A stretch of 64,000 bases of DNA from Verrucomicrobiota bacterium (GTDB lineage: Bacteria; Verrucomicrobiota; Lentisphaeria; JABSQK01; JAJFLO01): the NCBI GenBank assembly GCA_021772635.1, contig JAJFLP010000030.1:1-64000 (forward strand), read 5' to 3'. The position numbers and the translations under genes were made by a program. Position 1 is the first letter of the stretch. Every line of letters begins with the position of its first letter. Under the pieces are notes generated by a model. It did no database searches and was not told the origin of the DNA. It saw only the letters and a program-made list of their open reading frames with translations. Shown in pieces: positions 8,945-19,262 of the stretch.

Positions 8945-9056
8945 TTATACTGCAAGCGGTACCATTTTTGGATAGCTTCGAATTTATCAGTCAAGAATTC
9001 CCGAACGATTTTTCGTCCCGCATGCGGGACCATGCCTTTCGGTATAGTACCATTCA
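8945..9056 (+). repeat. Family A dispersed repeat, copy A3 (one palindrome in slot 2)
   Basis: ttatactgcaagcggtaccatttttgg...tcaagaattcccgaacgatttttcGTCCCGCATGCGGGACcatgcctttcggtata. Confidence 0.8.
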
Positions 9057-9099
9057 GCCGAATGATAGATCGACAAGAGATTGACAATGACACAACACA

Positions 9100-9279
9100 A
9101 GCCTGATCGATGCATCAATTTCGTTGCGAGAGCTTTTAGCTGGCCTGAGATCAACGAGTTACGAAGGTTGTACGGCCGAAGAAATATTGAAATATTTTAA
9201 GGTCTTACAACCTTCGTGACTCGTTGAGATTAGCCCTGATACATGCTCGCAGTAGAAACTTTGTGTATCGATCAGGCTA
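9100..9279. repeat. Family B element, copy B2 (180 bp, extended inverted arms)
   Basis: AGCCTGATCGATGCATCAATTTCGTTGCGAG...GATCAACGAGTTACGAAGGTTGTA / TACAACCTTCGTGACTCGTTGAGATTAG...CTTTGTGTATCGATCAGGCTA. Confidence 0.9.
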
Positions 9280-10173
9280 GAATAAATCTTCCATATTATC
9301 GAGCAAATATTGTGCCCGCTTTCTAGCGATTTCGTTAAGAAGACGAATATCCGGCCGAGTTTTTATATCAACGGAAAATAATTTTTCGAGAGTTTCCGAA
9401 AACAGGGTTTCATCGAGCAACGCCCGGGCGTAGTACTCTGCGTATGCGACGAACGGCACGAGATTATTCTCCCCGCCAAGCACAAATGCGCGTTCGAAAT
9501 GTTTCTTGCTAAGCTCAAGATCTTGTCCCGCGCCACGTGGTTGAGCGGCGTAGAAGATACCAAAAAAAACATGGCCCGCTCCGTCGCTTATCGTTTCATC
9601 CAGTTCTACAGCTACTTTCATTAGTTCGAGTGCAAGCGGCAGATCCGCTATTGCCTCCATGGATTCGGAATGTGTTAGGATCCATCCCAGCCAAGTAGAG
9701 GCAATGGCAAAAACATGTGGGGCGTCGGCCACCTTAAATTTCCGCGTTGCGTCCTGAAACTTCAGGAAACTGAGACTCTCGAAGTCGGAGAAGGCCGGGT
9801 ATCGGGTTAAAAGACGAAATGCGTATCCTTTGGACTGCTCGTAGAGTCTTGCGGCTCGCGGTTCATCTTCGGGATCTAACAGAAAAGCCTGGCAGTACGC
9901 AGAGTATCCAGAAGTTGCAGCATACAGGAGTTCTTTGTCCTTCGGGGCCGCTTGGAGTAGACTATCTATCCCGATGAGTACCGTAGGAAAGGCTTGTTTA
10001 ACCAACTCAGGGTCAGATTGTCTGTTTAACGACGCGACTACATTGCCGAATGGATCGGATATGAAGGAGTGCGGAATGCCGGTTAACGACTTGCAGGAGC
10101 AGAGTAAAGACAGGCTTAGTATAGCGTATAGTGCAGGAAGGAGTCTTCTAATATGGGTGTAAAGTATAATCAT
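9277..10173 (-). CDS. TatT-like (TRAP transporter T-component family) lipoprotein
   Basis: 298 aa; lipobox-like LLCSC; all-helical repeat protein resembling the TatT family; located next to the DctPQM genes. Confidence 0.7.
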   Translation of the reverse strand: MIILYTHIRRLLPALYAILSLSLLCSCKSLTGIPHSFISDPFGNVVASLNRQSDPELVKQAFPTVLIGIDSLLQAAPKDKELLYAATSGYSAYCQAFLLDPEDEPRAARLYEQSKGYAFRLLTRYPAFSDFESLSFLKFQDATRKFKVADAPHVFAIASTWLGWILTHSESMEAIADLPLALELMKVAVELDETISDGAGHVFFGIFYAAQPRGAGQDLELSKKHFERAFVLGGENNLVPFVAYAEYYARALLDETLFSETLEKLFSVDIKTRPDIRLLNEIARKRAQYLLDNMEDLF

Positions 10174-10271
10174 TGTGAACTACCACGTAAAATCTTGAGC
10201 TGTCGCTAATTTCGAAAATTGAAATAGTTAGTCGCGAATCTCAGATCTTTAGTGATCGGAATGCACTGCCT

Positions 10272-11369
10272 CTATTTGTCGCCTTCCGGAGGTTGTACCT
10301 TTGGTTCACTGCCGACGTCCGGATCAGAGACTCGCGCCGTTGCGTCAACTTTGTCTTGTTCCTCTGACGTGCCCTTTTCTTCTGCGACGTCTGATTCATC
10401 AGACGCTCTGGTATCACCGTCCGAATCAGTGATTGCCGACTCATCGACTGTTGCAGGTACGTCAATATCAGCAACTGCCGCGTCGTTTTTCGGCTCCGTT
10501 GCAGTATCTTCTGTGTTATCATTGACGTCTACGGAATCGGAAGGTTCCATGGATGCATCATTCGAATCCACGTCCGCTCTATCTTCCTGTCTTTCGGAAG
10601 TATCGGTAACTTTCGGTGCGGAAGGCTCTGGTTTGATATCCGTATTAGGTTCGTCACCAACGACTTCTGACACGTCTTCTTCAACCGGGGAAGCGGCTTC
10701 CGAAACTTTGCTCTCATCCGCAACTCGATCTGTCTCCGTTTCGTCGACTACCGCGTCAACGTCTTCGGCAACAACACTTTCCTCAGTCAGGGGCGCGTCC
10801 GGTTCTTTGGTCTCGTGGGCGGCTTCTGCTTGCGCATTGCTATCGTCGGCTGCGACATCGGCGTCGTCCGCTTGGCTGTCTCCGGCCACGACTTCGATAT
10901 CTATATCAGGTGTAGTTTCCGGGCTGGAGTCGGAAGCGGTCATCTCTTCGGCGACGGTCTCGATCACGTCAGTTTCCGCTGCGACAGGTGCCTTGGCCTT
11001 TGGGCTTTGTACATCGTCCGTAAGAAATTCGATGTAACACATTGGTGCCCCATCTCCCCGACGCGTCTCAAGGCGGACTATTCGTGTATACCCGCCCGTT
11101 CTATTCGAGTATCGCGGCGAAATTTCGCTAAATAATTTGCGAACGGCATCGACATTATGTAACTTCGCGATCGCACGGCGTCTGTGATGCAGGGTCCCGG
11201 ATTTCCCGAGCGTAACCATCTTCTCCGCGTGTCTACGAACTTCTTTCGCTTTTGTCAAAGTCGTTCGGATCCGCTCTTCAAAAATCAACGAGCAGACTTG
11301 ATTTCGGACGACTGCACGAACGTGGTCAGGCCTGCGACCGATCTTAAATACATGTTTTCGATGGCGCAT
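10272..11369 (-). CDS. rplQ: 50S ribosomal protein L17 with long acidic C-terminal extension
   Basis: N-terminal MRHRKHVFKIGRRPDHVRAVVRNQVCSLIFEERIRTTLTKAKEVRRHAEKMVTLGK is L17; ~240 aa Asp/Glu/Ser/Ala/Val-rich tail. Confidence 0.92.
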   Translation of the reverse strand: MRHRKHVFKIGRRPDHVRAVVRNQVCSLIFEERIRTTLTKAKEVRRHAEKMVTLGKSGTLHHRRRAIAKLHNVDAVRKLFSEISPRYSNRTGGYTRIVRLETRRGDGAPMCYIEFLTDDVQSPKAKAPVAAETDVIETVAEEMTASDSSPETTPDIDIEVVAGDSQADDADVAADDSNAQAEAAHETKEPDAPLTEESVVAEDVDAVVDETETDRVADESKVSEAASPVEEDVSEVVGDEPNTDIKPEPSAPKVTDTSERQEDRADVDSNDASMEPSDSVDVNDNTEDTATEPKNDAAVADIDVPATVDESAITDSDGDTRASDESDVAEEKGTSEEQDKVDATARVSDPDVGSEPKVQPPEGDK

Positions 11370-11375
11370 TGGTCG

Positions 11376-12407
11376 CTAATCCTCTTGAAATTTACGTTTC
11401 TTTTCGAAGTCTCTCTGCAACGTAATCCGGACCGTCTCGGGAACCTCCATATTAAGCTCCAAACCGATCTCCTGTACTTTCTCTCGTAGCTCTGTCAACG
11501 ATTTTTGACCGAAATTCCGATATTTCAGCATCTCTACTTCAGATCTCTGGACAAGTTCTCCCAGCGTCCGTATGTCCGCGCTATTGAGACAATTTTGGGC
11601 ACGTACCGAGAGCTCGAGGTCGTGAACACTTCGCATCAGCTTTCGGAGCAGCGCCTCGTCTTCGGCATTCGTAATCAAGGATGTGACGTCGTCCTCATCG
11701 CTCTTGCCGTCGCCGCCCACGAAAACGCTCAAGTGATCGAGTAAAATTCGGCCAGCTTGTTTCACAGCGTCCGGGGGAGTGATTCGTCCGTCCGTCCAGA
11801 CTTCCAGCTCAAGTTTGTCATAATCAGTTCGTTGGCCAACACGGCAGTCGTGAACGCTGTATGCGACGCGGCGAACGGGACTAAAGAGGCAGTCAATCGG
11901 AATGACGCCGATCGGTTGGTCTTCCCGCTTATTATCTTCAGCCAACTTGAATCCGCGGCCCTTATTAATCTCCATCTCAATTCGTAATTCACTTTCTTTG
12001 TCGAGTGTGCAAAGAAGCTGCTTCGGATTCAGTATTTTCGTTACACTGTCACCCTTGATATCTTTCGCTGTGACCTCGCCCGCTTTAGTTACCTGGAGCT
12101 CCAATTTTCGTGGGAGATCGCCGGAGCATTGAAATCGAACCTTCTTGAAATTCAGGACTATATCGGTGATATCTTCTATAACGCCGGGAATCGAGCTGAA
12201 CTCATGCGGAATGCCGTCGATCCGAATCGAAGATACCGCGATGCCCTCAAGTGAGGACATTAAAACCCGGCGCATAGAGTTTCCAAGCGTGTGGCCGAAG
12301 CCCTTTTCTAGTGGTTCCGCTACAAACTTAGCGTAATCGTCAGTTTCGCTGTCAGTATCGACAGTTAGCTGATTTGGCATGGCAAATTTCTCTACTACAG
12401 CTGGCAT
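11376..12407 (-). CDS. rpoA: DNA-directed RNA polymerase subunit alpha
   Basis: FVAEPLEKGFGHTLGNSMRRVLMSSLEG; C-terminal LELSVRAQNCLNSADIRTLGELVQRSE. Confidence 0.97.
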   Translation of the reverse strand: MPAVVEKFAMPNQLTVDTDSETDDYAKFVAEPLEKGFGHTLGNSMRRVLMSSLEGIAVSSIRIDGIPHEFSSIPGVIEDITDIVLNFKKVRFQCSGDLPRKLELQVTKAGEVTAKDIKGDSVTKILNPKQLLCTLDKESELRIEMEINKGRGFKLAEDNKREDQPIGVIPIDCLFSPVRRVAYSVHDCRVGQRTDYDKLELEVWTDGRITPPDAVKQAGRILLDHLSVFVGGDGKSDEDDVTSLITNAEDEALLRKLMRSVHDLELSVRAQNCLNSADIRTLGELVQRSEVEMLKYRNFGQKSLTELREKVQEIGLELNMEVPETVRITLQRDFEKKRKFQED

Positions 12408-12531
12408 AAATAACCTCCAGAATATGTTTAGTACGTATTTTTGAAACTGAAATTACGATAAAGGCGTTCTTGCCAGATCGAGGCTGACCGTTACGTAATT
12501 TTTGGGTGGGAGTCGGGTAGTTGTGTGAATG

Positions 12532-13152
12532 TTATTTTGAATACAACTCGACGACAAGCTGTTCATTTGCGACGGATTGTATATCTGATCGGATTGGGGA
12601 TCGCAACATTTGTCCCTTAAGCTGTTCCTTATCGACGGCGACCCATTCCGGGACTTTATCTTTGCTACTGTCTTCGAAATACCTTTGAATCAATGCTCTA
12701 GATTTTGCGGAATTCTTCCCGGTAATCTCGTCGTTCTCGCGCAGAATAAACGATGCGACGTTTACCCGTCGGTCATTAATCTTGATGTGTCCGTGGCAAA
12801 TGAGTTGTCGCGCGGCGTCGCGTGTTGGCGCCATCCCCATCCTAAAGATAACGTTATCCAGTCTTGACTCTAAGAGAATCAGAAGATTGTCGCCCGTGAT
12901 GCCCTTTTTCCGTTGTGCTTTCGCGAAAAATACACGAAACTGACGTTCACGAAGCCCGTACGTGTATTTTAATTTCTGTTTCTCCGTTAGCTGTAAACCG
13001 TAATCGGAAACCTTTTTTCTACTCTTCTTGACGCCGTGGATTCCAGGGGCGTTTGGCCGTTTTGCCAATAATCTGTCGAATTTGGGATTTTCGTAAATGT
13101 TCATGCCAAAGCGGCGAACAATTTTTCCACGTGGGCCTGTAAAACGTGACAT
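12532..13152 (-). CDS. rpsD: 30S ribosomal protein S4
   Basis: KQKLKYTYGLRERQFRVFFAKA...LLILLESRLDNVIFRMGMAPTRDAARQLICHGHIKINDRRVN. Confidence 0.97.
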   Translation of the reverse strand: MSRFTGPRGKIVRRFGMNIYENPKFDRLLAKRPNAPGIHGVKKSRKKVSDYGLQLTEKQKLKYTYGLRERQFRVFFAKAQRKKGITGDNLLILLESRLDNVIFRMGMAPTRDAARQLICHGHIKINDRRVNVASFILRENDEITGKNSAKSRALIQRYFEDSSKDKVPEWVAVDKEQLKGQMLRSPIRSDIQSVANEQLVVELYSK

Positions 13153-13291
13153 TATAAATGTTTACTCCGTTATATAAGCGAATCTAGCCGTTCGGCATTT
13201 GATCCGGTTTACTAATCCGAATTTCGTAATGGTTGACGTGAGCAGACGGTCTGAGTGAAAAGTTTCAGACTTCGCGGTTAACGACGCAAGA

Positions 13292-13726
13292 TTATACTCT
13301 ACGTCGTTTCGGTGGTCTGCATCCGTTATGCGGTACAGGTGTGACGTCTCGAATTGCCGTCACGTTCAATCCTGCGGCTATGACGCCGCGAACAGAAGAC
13401 TCTCTACCGGCGCCCGGGCCCTTTATTTCAACTTCAACTTCGTTCATTCCATAGGACATTGCACGTTTTGCGGCCTCGACAGCGATCATCTGGGCAGCGT
13501 ACGCCGTACTTTTGCGTGATCCCTTGAAACCCACTTTTCCTCCCGATGCCCAAGCAACCACGTTGCCGGCCATATCCGAAATGTATACCTTCGTATTGTT
13601 AAAAGTGGCATGAACGTGAACGACGCCACGGGTGACGTTCACAATTTTCCCTTTGGTCCCCTTCTTACGTTTAATAGGGGACAGCACCATTTTACTGACG
13701 TCATCTGCGAGGATATCTGAAACCAT
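13292..13726 (-). CDS. rpsK: 30S ribosomal protein S11
   Basis: [46 protein letters not shown]...[13 protein letters not shown]. Confidence 0.97.
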   Translation of the reverse strand: MVSDILADDVSKMVLSPIKRKKGTKGKIVNVTRGVVHVHATFNNTKVYISDMAGNVVAWASGGKVGFKGSRKSTAYAAQMIAVEAAKRAMSYGMNEVEVEIKGPGAGRESSVRGVIAAGLNVTAIRDVTPVPHNGCRPPKRRRV

Positions 13727-13744
13727 TGCCTAAACCTCCTTAAA

Positions 13745-14140
13745 CTACCCTTTTGCTAATTTCCTCGTGGCCTTATCGCGAATCGCTCCGACTGTACGCT
13801 TGGAGCCTTTTCGCGTCCGCGCATTGGTTTTCGTTCGCTGACCGTTAACGGGAAGTCCGCGCTTATGGCGGAGCCCGCGATAACTTCCGATCGACATTAG
13901 ACGTCGAATGTCTTGCGACACCTGTCGACGAAGATCACCTTCGACAACGTAGTTATCCTGTATAACTGAATTTAATTGGCCGACATCGGATTCCTTTAAC
14001 GTGCTTACTCGGATCTCCGGATCGAAGTTGCAGCGTTTGCACAGTTCAAGTGCTTTGGTCGGACCGATACCGTATATATAGGTTAAGGAAATCTTTAATT
14101 TTTTATTGGCCGGTATATCGACACCTACGATTCTAGGCAT
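13745..14140 (-). CDS. rpsM: 30S ribosomal protein S13
   Basis: MPRIVGVDIPANKKLKISLTYIYGIGPTKALELC...YRGLRHKRGLPVNGQRTKTNARTRKG. Confidence 0.97.
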   Translation of the reverse strand: MPRIVGVDIPANKKLKISLTYIYGIGPTKALELCKRCNFDPEIRVSTLKESDVGQLNSVIQDNYVVEGDLRRQVSQDIRRLMSIGSYRGLRHKRGLPVNGQRTKTNARTRKGSKRTVGAIRDKATRKLAKG

Positions 14141-14240
14141 AAAACCTGATCCTCTCTCTTATGAATTCGGGTGTAGCACGTTAATCGTAAAGAAGTTTGC
14201 TACCGTAGCAGACGGGAAATAACGTTCAGCCGACATTAGT

Positions 14241-14354
14241 TTACCCTTGCCGTTGTTTATGCCTGGGATCTTTACAAACTACTCTGACGATACCGTGGCG
14301 TTTAATGATCCGGCAATTGACACATCTTCTTTTGACTGAGGCCCTGACTTTCAT
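14241..14354 (-). CDS. rpmJ: 50S ribosomal protein L36 (absent from the supplied ORF list because of length)
   Basis: Manual translation [37 protein letters not shown], with CxxC...C...H zinc ligands. Confidence 0.95.
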   Translation of the reverse strand: MKVRASVKRRCVNCRIIKRHGIVRVVCKDPRHKQRQG

Positions 14355-14532
14355 TTTTCTCGGATTGCTCGTTTTCTGTTATTAACAAAATTTATCAGGC
14401 CCTAATAACTGCCCAGATCGTATTGTCTCACTCGCAGTTTGCAATTAAGGCTCGGAAAAGCGGAAAAATATCGAAAAACTTTTACCATAGTCAGCCCAAC
14501 ACGTTGTGTAAATCTGTAAATGAAAATTTAAT

Positions 14533-14748
14533 CTAATTTTTTCGATAAATAATGCGGCCCTTCGTCAGGTCATACGGCGACATCTCCAAAGTAACGCCGT
14601 CGCCCGGGAGAATTCGAATAAAATGGAGACGCATTTTACCACTAATATGCGCTAAGACTTCGTGTCCGTTCTCTAATTCGATCTTGAACATCGTGTTGGG
14701 TAACAGTTCTTTTACTATCCCATCTACTTTTATACACTCTTCAGCCAA
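14533..14748 (-). CDS. infA: Translation initiation factor IF-1
   Basis: [69 protein letters not shown]. Confidence 0.96.
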   Translation of the reverse strand: MAEECIKVDGIVKELLPNTMFKIELENGHEVLAHISGKMRLHFIRILPGDGVTLEMSPYDLTKGRIIYRKN

Positions 14749-15500
14749 GTTAATACCTCCGGTTCGCTTTCGGTTATTAATATCATGTGCTCGAAGTGTG
14801 CCGATAGACTGCCGTCAATCGTGCGTACCGTCCAGCCATCACTATCGATAGTTACTTTGTGTGAACCGATGTTGACCATAGGTTCCAATGCGAGCACCAT
14901 GCCCGGGCGCAATTTCTCCCGCGATTTTTTCGTGGGGTAATTGGGGACTTCAGGAGGCTCATGCAGTTTTACCCCGCATCCGTGCCCTACGAAGTCTTTC
15001 ACAACACTGAATCCCTCCCGGACCACTGTTCTCTGAACCGTCTCCCCGATATCTCGCGTCGTTCTATCCGCGGTCGCTACGTCGATCGCATCAAAAAGAC
15101 TTTTCTCCGTGACAGCCAGCAATTTTGCCGCCGTCCCGACTGGAGGCCCAACGCTAACCGTTCGCGCGGTGTCTCCGATGAAACCGTTTAGGTTTATACC
15201 GACATCAAGGCTGACCAAATCCCCCATCTGAATAATTCTATTGGCACGACCGATTCCGTGGACGACTTCGTCGTTAACAGATATGCAAATATGTGCCGGG
15301 AACCCGTGGTAATTGTAAAATGCACTTTCTCCGCCGGCTTTTTCTATTTCATTCTGTCCCAGTTGATCGATATCCAGAGTACTGAGTCCGGGTCGAATAC
15401 TGTTGCAGAGGAACTCAAGGATCTCGCCAGCCTGTCGGGCGGCCTTTCGAATTCCAGCGACTTCGTGCTCTGAATGTATGACATAGTTCCGTTTGGCCAT
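14730..15500 (-). CDS. map: Type I methionine aminopeptidase
   Basis: [18 protein letters not shown]...[22 protein letters not shown]...[18 protein letters not shown]...VLALEPMV. Confidence 0.96.
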   Translation of the reverse strand: MAKRNYVIHSEHEVAGIRKAARQAGEILEFLCNSIRPGLSTLDIDQLGQNEIEKAGGESAFYNYHGFPAHICISVNDEVVHGIGRANRIIQMGDLVSLDVGINLNGFIGDTARTVSVGPPVGTAAKLLAVTEKSLFDAIDVATADRTTRDIGETVQRTVVREGFSVVKDFVGHGCGVKLHEPPEVPNYPTKKSREKLRPGMVLALEPMVNIGSHKVTIDSDGWTVRTIDGSLSAHFEHMILITESEPEVLTWLKSV

Positions 15501-15832
15501 GGTCTTCGGCGTGCGAATCGAACTCTCTTTCGCAGGTAGGAAAATTCATTTGTAAAATACTAATTTTCAGGGAAAGTATTCGCCCGGAATCAATATGGTA
15601 CGAACGCACCGGTTTTGGGTAAACGCATAAACTAACGTATTTCGCTGTCAAATCAACCCGGATCGCGCCTGTATTTACGGTTGCTGATTTCTATAATCGC
15701 GCGGGTGGGGCGACGGAACTGGTTTTCGAGGACGAAGGAGCCGCATTCCGGTTAGAGCCGACAGGGGTATGGGCGGCGGAGAATAAGACTGTTTTCGGGA
15801 CGAGAACCTCTAAATTGCTCGGGGTAGGACAA

Positions 15833-16351
15833 TCAGGTTGAATCACCGCCACGAACCATGATTATCTTCCCGGTTCGCACCATCTCAACGATTTTGTATT
15901 TATTCATCATCGTATGCAGGGCGTCCAGTTTGTCCGTGTTCCCAGTCGCCTGGATCATCAAGGTGTCATCGTCGATGTCAACCGTTTGGCATTTAAAATG
16001 TTCTGAAATTTGGAGTATCTCGGTTCGCGTCTCCGGTGGGCACTGGACCTTAATAAGCACCAACTCTTTTTCTACGGTGATTTCGCCGGTGTGATCCTTG
16101 GCATGAATAACGTCCACTAGCTTGTCTATCTGTTTGATGATTTGTTCCAGTGTATTCATATCTCCACTGGCAGTAATGCTCATCCTCGAGAAGCGCTCGT
16201 CATGTGACGGTGAAACAACGAGGCTATCGATATTGTATCCGCGTCGTGCGAAAACCAGGGCAATACGGATCAGTACGCCAGGTTTATTGTTCACAAGCAA
16301 ACTAATGGAATGTGAATCTTGTTTGATTGTTGCCATTTTAAGTGCTCCCAA
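15833..16351 (-). CDS. ilvN: Acetolactate synthase small subunit
   Basis: SISLLVNNKPGVLIRIALVFARRGYNIDSLVVSPSHDERFSRMSI (ACT domain). Confidence 0.94.
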   Translation of the reverse strand: MGALKMATIKQDSHSISLLVNNKPGVLIRIALVFARRGYNIDSLVVSPSHDERFSRMSITASGDMNTLEQIIKQIDKLVDVIHAKDHTGEITVEKELVLIKVQCPPETRTEILQISEHFKCQTVDIDDDTLMIQATGNTDKLDALHTMMNKYKIVEMVRTGKIIMVRGGDST

Positions 16352-18053
16352 CGGGTTTAGCTAGTTTGTGTTTTGGGGGTTCCAAAACCATGTCTGAATA
16401 AGGTTGGCCGGACGGCACCATTGGAAACACGTTGTCCTCTTTCTCAACCTCAGCATCGACAACACAAGGGCCATCAACGTAGTTCAGAGCCTTGGTGAGA
16501 ACGCGCGCGACATCCGCATTCCTCTTTATCCGGAATCCTTTTGCACCATACGCCTCTGCCAGTTTAACAAAATCCGGGTTGCCTTCTAAATCGACCCCTG
16601 AATAGCGATTGTCAAAGAATAGTGCTTGCCACTGTCTGACCATTCCGAGGTACCGATTGTTTATGATTAATATGGTGATCGGAAGCTTATTTAGCACAGC
16701 GGTAGATAGCTCCGCCAATGTCATTTGAAACCCTCCGTCGCCGACTATTGCGACCACCTGTTTATCCGGGTACGCGAGCTGAGCCCCGATCGCTGCCGGA
16801 AATCCGTAGCCCATCGTGCCGGCACCGCCTGAGGTCAACCAATGCGATCTATACAAGGTCTTACAGAACTGCGCCGCCCACATTTGATGTTGACCAACGT
16901 CGGTAGTGAGAATCGCCTCACCTTGAGTTAGCCGGTCCAGTTCGTCCAAGACAAATTGCGACTTCAGTCCACCTTGCTTTTTATAAGCTAGCGGATATTT
17001 CTTTTTCCACTTGTCGATCTGCTTGATCCATTCGGTGGTATCGCCAGGACTAATGACCGTATTTAGCTCCTCTACTACGTGTCGCGCGTCGCCCTGAATA
17101 CAGCAATCCGGGCGAATAACCTTATTGAATTCAGCATCGTCGATATCCACGTGAATTTTTACAGCGTTTTCGCAGAACACTTCAGGTTTGCCGATAATTC
17201 GATCGTCCCAGCGCGATCCAATTGACATGATTAAATCACAATCTTTCACCGCAAAATTGGCATATGCGGTGCCATGCATGCCAAGCATGCCAACGCTTAG
17301 TCGGTGATTCTCCGGGAATGCACCTTTTCCGAGCAACGTATTTGTCACCGGGATATTCATTTTTTCCGCTAATATCCTAATAGCTTTGCCCGCATCCGAG
17401 ATAAGTGCCCCATGCCCGATTAGTAACAGTGGCCGTTTCGCCTTATTAAGGAAGTCAGCTGCCCTGGCGATCTTTGCGGAGTCACCGTGCGTTGGGATCT
17501 TGTATCCGGGAAGCTGCATTTCCACATTGTAATCCGGTTCGAACGTGGCGACTGCAATATCTTTCGGAACGTCGATTAAAACCGGGCCTGGCCGGCCTGT
17601 CTCCGCTAGGTAAAACGCTTCTTTCATGATCCGGGGAATGTCCTGCACGTCTCTGACTAGGTACGAATGTTTTACGACCGGATACGATATTCCAGACACA
17701 TCCGCTTCCTGAAAAGCGTCCAATCCGAGGTTCGGAGTGATGGTTTGACCGCAAATTACGACGAGCGGGACCGAGTCCATATGTGCCGTCATGATTCCGG
17801 TTATCGTATTCGTCGCACCGGGGCCTGACGTTACCAGGACCACCCCTGCCCTTCCAGTAGATTTCGCATAGCCATCCGCCATATGCGTCGCTCCCTGTTC
17901 GTGGCGAACCAGTATCAGTTTAATCGGCGAGTCTAGGAGCGCGTCGAATATCGGCATGTTCGCTCCCCCCGGATAACCGAATATAAACTCTACATTGTGT
18001 TGCTGGAGGCACTCGATTAGCGCATGCGCCCCATCTCTGATTTTAGTCGGCAT
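16338..18053 (-). CDS. ilvB: Acetolactate synthase large subunit
   Basis: FIFGYPGGANMPIFDAL...VRHEQGATHMADGYA...TSGPGATNTITGI; ThDP motif GDGGFQMTLAELSTAV. Confidence 0.96.
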   Translation of the reverse strand: MPTKIRDGAHALIECLQQHNVEFIFGYPGGANMPIFDALLDSPIKLILVRHEQGATHMADGYAKSTGRAGVVLVTSGPGATNTITGIMTAHMDSVPLVVICGQTITPNLGLDAFQEADVSGISYPVVKHSYLVRDVQDIPRIMKEAFYLAETGRPGPVLIDVPKDIAVATFEPDYNVEMQLPGYKIPTHGDSAKIARAADFLNKAKRPLLLIGHGALISDAGKAIRILAEKMNIPVTNTLLGKGAFPENHRLSVGMLGMHGTAYANFAVKDCDLIMSIGSRWDDRIIGKPEVFCENAVKIHVDIDDAEFNKVIRPDCCIQGDARHVVEELNTVISPGDTTEWIKQIDKWKKKYPLAYKKQGGLKSQFVLDELDRLTQGEAILTTDVGQHQMWAAQFCKTLYRSHWLTSGGAGTMGYGFPAAIGAQLAYPDKQVVAIVGDGGFQMTLAELSTAVLNKLPITILIINNRYLGMVRQWQALFFDNRYSGVDLEGNPDFVKLAEAYGAKGFRIKRNADVARVLTKALNYVDGPCVVDAEVEKEDNVFPMVPSGQPYSDMVLEPPKHKLAKPVGST

Positions 18054-18384
18054 AAGTTATTCCTCTTCTTGAAGTCTGTGGATAATATCGTAAATTATGT
18101 CGTTTATTCGGATTAATGACAGGTGTTTGCTTTGAAAATCTAATTATTGGAAGCGCTTTTAATTGCTAATTAGATAACTTCGTAATAAAATGTCAGCTAT
18201 TGCACTATTGTCGCCCGGTTGTTTGTGAAGATGTGTCGAAAAAACGTAAACTATAATAAAGTTATAAGTAAGTCAATAATTCATGGCGATAAAACTGGAA
18301 AATAAACGTTAAAGTATAAATTTTGATACGGGCCGCTTTGTGAAAATCGGGGAAAAGTCCGCATATATCTAAAACGGAGAGCGT

Positions 18385-19116
18385 ATGGTTCACTATTCAG
18401 AAGATGAAAGTCGGTCTTATTTGATCGCTGAGTTGCCGGAGCGCGAACGGCCGCGAGAACGGCTATTAGAAAAAGGGAGCGATGCATTATCCGAGATCGA
18501 ATTGCTTGCGATTGTTCTGAAGACAGGACCACGCGGGAAGTCAACGTTGGATCTAGCGAAGGACGTATTGCAACACTTCAACGGAAGTATCGTGGAATTA
18601 GCGTCTGCGACGCCGGTCGAACTCACGCGAGTGAACGGCATCGGTAAGGCGAAGTCGGCGGAGCTAAAGGCGACGTTCGCGCTCGGCGCGAGGCTCGCGA
18701 GTCACATAATAGCGGAAAAGGATAAGATAACGTCTCCAAGTGAAGCGGCGGAATATCTTCGCGAGTCGTTTCGCGGGAAGAAACAGGAGGAGCTACGAGT
18801 TTTATTACTCGACACGAAGAACAGTGTGATTAAGAACGAACTGGTAACTGTCGGGTTGTTAGACCGCGGCCAGGCTCACGCGCGAGAAGTTTTTCGATCG
18901 GCTATTCATCATAGCGCGGCGAAGATCATACTGGCGCACAATCATCCGTCAGGTGACCCCACACCGTCTAAACAGGACGTAAAATGCACCGAGGGTCTGC
19001 GGTCCGCAGGGGCGCTACTGGGAATCGAAGTCGCCGACCACATAATAATGGGGAGTCGCACCGAAAGTCGAGCGGTAGACTATTTTAGTTTTCGAGAGGG
19101 CGGCCTGATTAGCTGA
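18385..19116 (+). CDS. radC: RadC family protein (JAB/MPN domain)
   Basis: RPRERLLEKGSDALSEIELLAIVLKTG...KIILAHNHPSGDPTPSKQD. Confidence 0.95.
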   Translation: MVHYSEDESRSYLIAELPERERPRERLLEKGSDALSEIELLAIVLKTGPRGKSTLDLAKDVLQHFNGSIVELASATPVELTRVNGIGKAKSAELKATFALGARLASHIIAEKDKITSPSEAAEYLRESFRGKKQEELRVLLLDTKNSVIKNELVTVGLLDRGQAHAREVFRSAIHHSAAKIILAHNHPSGDPTPSKQDVKCTEGLRSAGALLGIEVADHIIMGSRTESRAVDYFSFREGGLIS

Positions 19117-19262
19117 AATCCGGGTTGATTGGTTGCCTTTGACGGCATTTTACGATTCTAAAATCGGATTTACGTGAGAGTTTTGTTGGATTTTGGCGAC
19201 GGGGTCGAGTTGCAATTAGTCCGTGGTTATTTATTATTAAGTGTGTAAAAGTTTTATATTAT

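Noticed and set aside
8857-9106. Short ORFs (78 aa minus, 68 aa plus) between dctP and tatT-like
   Set aside because: They lie mostly in repeat copies A3/B2; translations of repeats, no domain signal.
9100-9279. Insertion sequence with its own transposase
   Set aside because: Element is 180 bp with no coding capacity and no transposase ORF in the window; only a MITE-like or structured-RNA reading is supportable.
10252-11037. 261-aa Ser/Thr-rich + strand ORF
   Set aside because: Antisense to the acidic L17 tail; the composition is the mirror of GA-rich acidic codons. rplQ on the minus strand is certain.
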